Assembly: GCA_029288775.1 (NCBI GenBank)
Contig: JARIGQ010000014.1
Span: forward strand, 1 to 35,142
Source of the DNA: Candidatus Nomurabacteria bacterium
GTDB taxonomy: Bacteria > Patescibacteriota > Minisyncoccia > Phycocordibacterales > UBA5272
DNA length: 35,142 nucleotides
Direction: 5' to 3'
Shown here: in pieces, positions 34,001 through 35,142 of the stretch
How positions within the stretch are numbered: the first letter of the stretch is position 1
Layout: the number at the start of each line of letters is the position of its first letter
Translations under genes and position numbers: made by a program
Notes under the pieces: generated by a model
What the model was told of the DNA's origin: nothing
Seen by the model: only the letters and a program-made list of their open reading frames with translations
Databases searched by the model: none

Positions 34001-34858
34001 TTATTCTACTTGGATAATGGTGGCAAAAGGGAGGTATCTTTTGTTCCACGTGTCTTGTCGCTTTGCATATTGCATGGTTTTGGTGATAAGTTCCTGCTTC
34101 ATGTCTTCTTCGGAAAGTGCGCCTTCAAGGTATTTGCCAATAGTTTCATATTCTAAACCAAAGCGCTTCATATGTAAGGAATCAAATCCTTTTTCCATCA
34201 GCTGTTTTACTTCCTCTATCATGCCTATGTTCAGTCGCTTTTCCAAACGTGCAGCAATTCTTTCTCGCAATAATGCTCGCGTAGGCTGAAGAAGGTAGAG
34301 CTCTGTGTCATAGAGAAGTTTTGGTTCATGTAAAACTGGCACGAAGCCAAGTTCATGCACAATCTCAAGCGCCCGAATGAGGCGAACTTTGTTATATCTA
34401 TCGACTGTATCTGCGCGGTAGGGGTCTTTCTCTGCCAGTTCACGATAGAGTTCGTCTACGTCTTTTTCTTCAAGTTCTTGGCGCAGGGTTTTGTTTGGAG
34501 GCACCGGTGGAGTGGCGACATCATACATGAGCGCGTCGATATATTGGCCGGTACCGCCACAAATGATCGGGGTTTTGCCACGAGCGAGGACGTCTTCTAG
34601 AATCGGTCGCGCGAGGCGTGCGTATTCTGCAACAGAAAAGTCTTCTCCTACATCAACTACATCAAGCATGTGATGCGGAATACCTTTCATCTCTTCGGTG
34701 GTAATCTTTCCGGTCCCAATATCCAAGCCTTTATAGACTTGTCGGGAATCTGCAGAAATAATTTCTCCATTTACTTTATGGGCAAGCTCCACAGCAAAGT
34801 CACTCTTCCCGCTTGCGGTAGGTCCGGCGACGACGATGACTTTATAACTTTCCTTCAT
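34001..34858 (-). CDS. miaA: tRNA dimethylallyltransferase
   Basis: Adds a dimethylallyl group to N6 of A37 in tRNAs reading UNN codons. The P-loop is GPTASGKS (residues 12-19). The conserved DSRQVYKGLDIGTGK segment, the HHMLDVV motif (normally HHLID) and GGTGQYIDAL (normally GGT-LY) are present, as is the YNKVRLIRALEI region. It is 285 residues, somewhat shorter than E. coli (316). It lies upstream of gatB on the same strand and diverges from the glutaredoxin-like gene. Confidence 0.97.
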   Translation of the reverse strand: MKESYKVIVVAGPTASGKSDFAVELAHKVNGEIISADSRQVYKGLDIGTGKITTEEMKGIPHHMLDVVDVGEDFSVAEYARLARPILEDVLARGKTPIICGGTGQYIDALMYDVATPPVPPNKTLRQELEEKDVDELYRELAEKDPYRADTVDRYNKVRLIRALEIVHELGFVPVLHEPKLLYDTELYLLQPTRALLRERIAARLEKRLNIGMIEEVKQLMEKGFDSLHMKRFGLEYETIGKYLEGALSEEDMKQELITKTMQYAKRQDTWNKRYLPFATIIQVE

Positions 34859-34895
34859 GGTATGCTAACACTAACACTTTAAAAAACGTATTGCC

Positions 34896-35126
34896 ATGCT
34901 TATTTTATATACCAAGGACAATTGTCAGTATTGCGAGAAGGTGAAGAAAGCTTTTTTGGAAGGTTCGGTTGTGTATGAAGAACGGAATATTAAAAATCCT
35001 GACTATCTCAAAGAGGTTCAAGCACATCAAGCTCGCACTATGCCTTTTCTTGTAGATACATCGGCCAATACTGTGGTGCGGGAATCTGACGATATTATTG
35101 ATTACGCAAGCGAATATAGTTTTTAA
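34896..35126 (+). CDS. Glutaredoxin-like protein
   Basis: A 76-residue thioredoxin-fold protein with the redox motif CQYC (C10, C13) after strand LILYTKDN. The cis-Pro loop TMPFLVD and a DDIIDYASE helix follow, all placed as in small glutaredoxins/NrdH-type proteins. It could reduce the Prx5-type peroxiredoxin encoded at 16403 or ribonucleotide reductase; the partner is not shown by the sequence. It is divergent from miaA. No clear -10 box; a T/A-rich TTTAAA lies at about 34878. Confidence 0.88.
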   Translation: MLILYTKDNCQYCEKVKKAFLEGSVVYEERNIKNPDYLKEVQAHQARTMPFLVDTSANTVVRESDDIIDYASEYSF

Positions 35127-35142
35127 GGAAAAAGTCGCGTCG

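Noticed and set aside
34862-34867. TAGCAT as the miaA -10 box
   Set aside because: Only 3 nt separate it from the ATG, too close even for a leaderless transcript.

Overview
The window looks like chromosome from a small-genome member of the Candidate Phyla Radiation (Patescibacteria, probably a Parcubacteria/Paceibacteria lineage). This is inferred from gene content and protein style: compact core enzymes, many orphan hypotheticals, a type IV pilin cluster, tRNAs without encoded CCA, and GatCAB in place of a complete set of amide aminoacyl-tRNA synthetases. No 16S rRNA is present, so the assignment is not proven. There is no prophage, insertion sequence or CRISPR array.

Layout. 1-3576: type IV pilus operon, with a pilin-like C-terminus, prepilin peptidase and four minor pilins. 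3620-8708: ligA, then gatC-gatA, then a membrane protein with calcium-binding repeats. 8711-9245: minus-strand tRNA cluster (fMet, a broken Met copy, Met, Asp). 9276-13229: a VOC protein, three unknown proteins, and tRNA-modifying TrhO with a PrmC-like methyltransferase. 13334-18805: an accessory-like stretch of orphan small genes mixed with a DEAD-box helicase, an alkyltransferase-like protein, peroxiredoxin, uracil-DNA glycosylase and a flavodoxin-fold oxidoreductase. 18947-25934: rpoB-rpoC. 26225-27203: two more orphan small genes. 27249-30272: dnaG-rpoD. 30399-35126: an exported tyrosine-rich protein, obg, gatB with a downstream gene, miaA and a glutaredoxin-like protein.

Most of the window is information processing (replication, transcription, tRNA charging and modification, release-factor methylation). 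The rest is pilus biogenesis, alkyl/uracil DNA repair and peroxide handling.

Three patterns go beyond ordinary annotation. First, most housekeeping genes have a -10 box (often extended TGn-TATAAT, often after a T-run) only 6-9 nt from the start codon, so their mRNAs should be leaderless or nearly so. A minority class of five short orphan genes instead has a 20-65 nt leader and a clear Shine-Dalgarno sequence. Second, related hairpins with a shared core (CAACGTAG, 8-nt loop, CTACGT) lie just downstream of the DEAD-box helicase and peroxiredoxin genes, with a diverged copy after rpoC. Their flanking arms differ in sequence but stay complementary. Third, several conserved enzymes have altered key residues: family-4 UDG without its Fe-S cysteines, PrmC with VPPY for NPPY, an ATL with PFHR, and a primary sigma factor with a histone-H1-like lysine/alanine tail.
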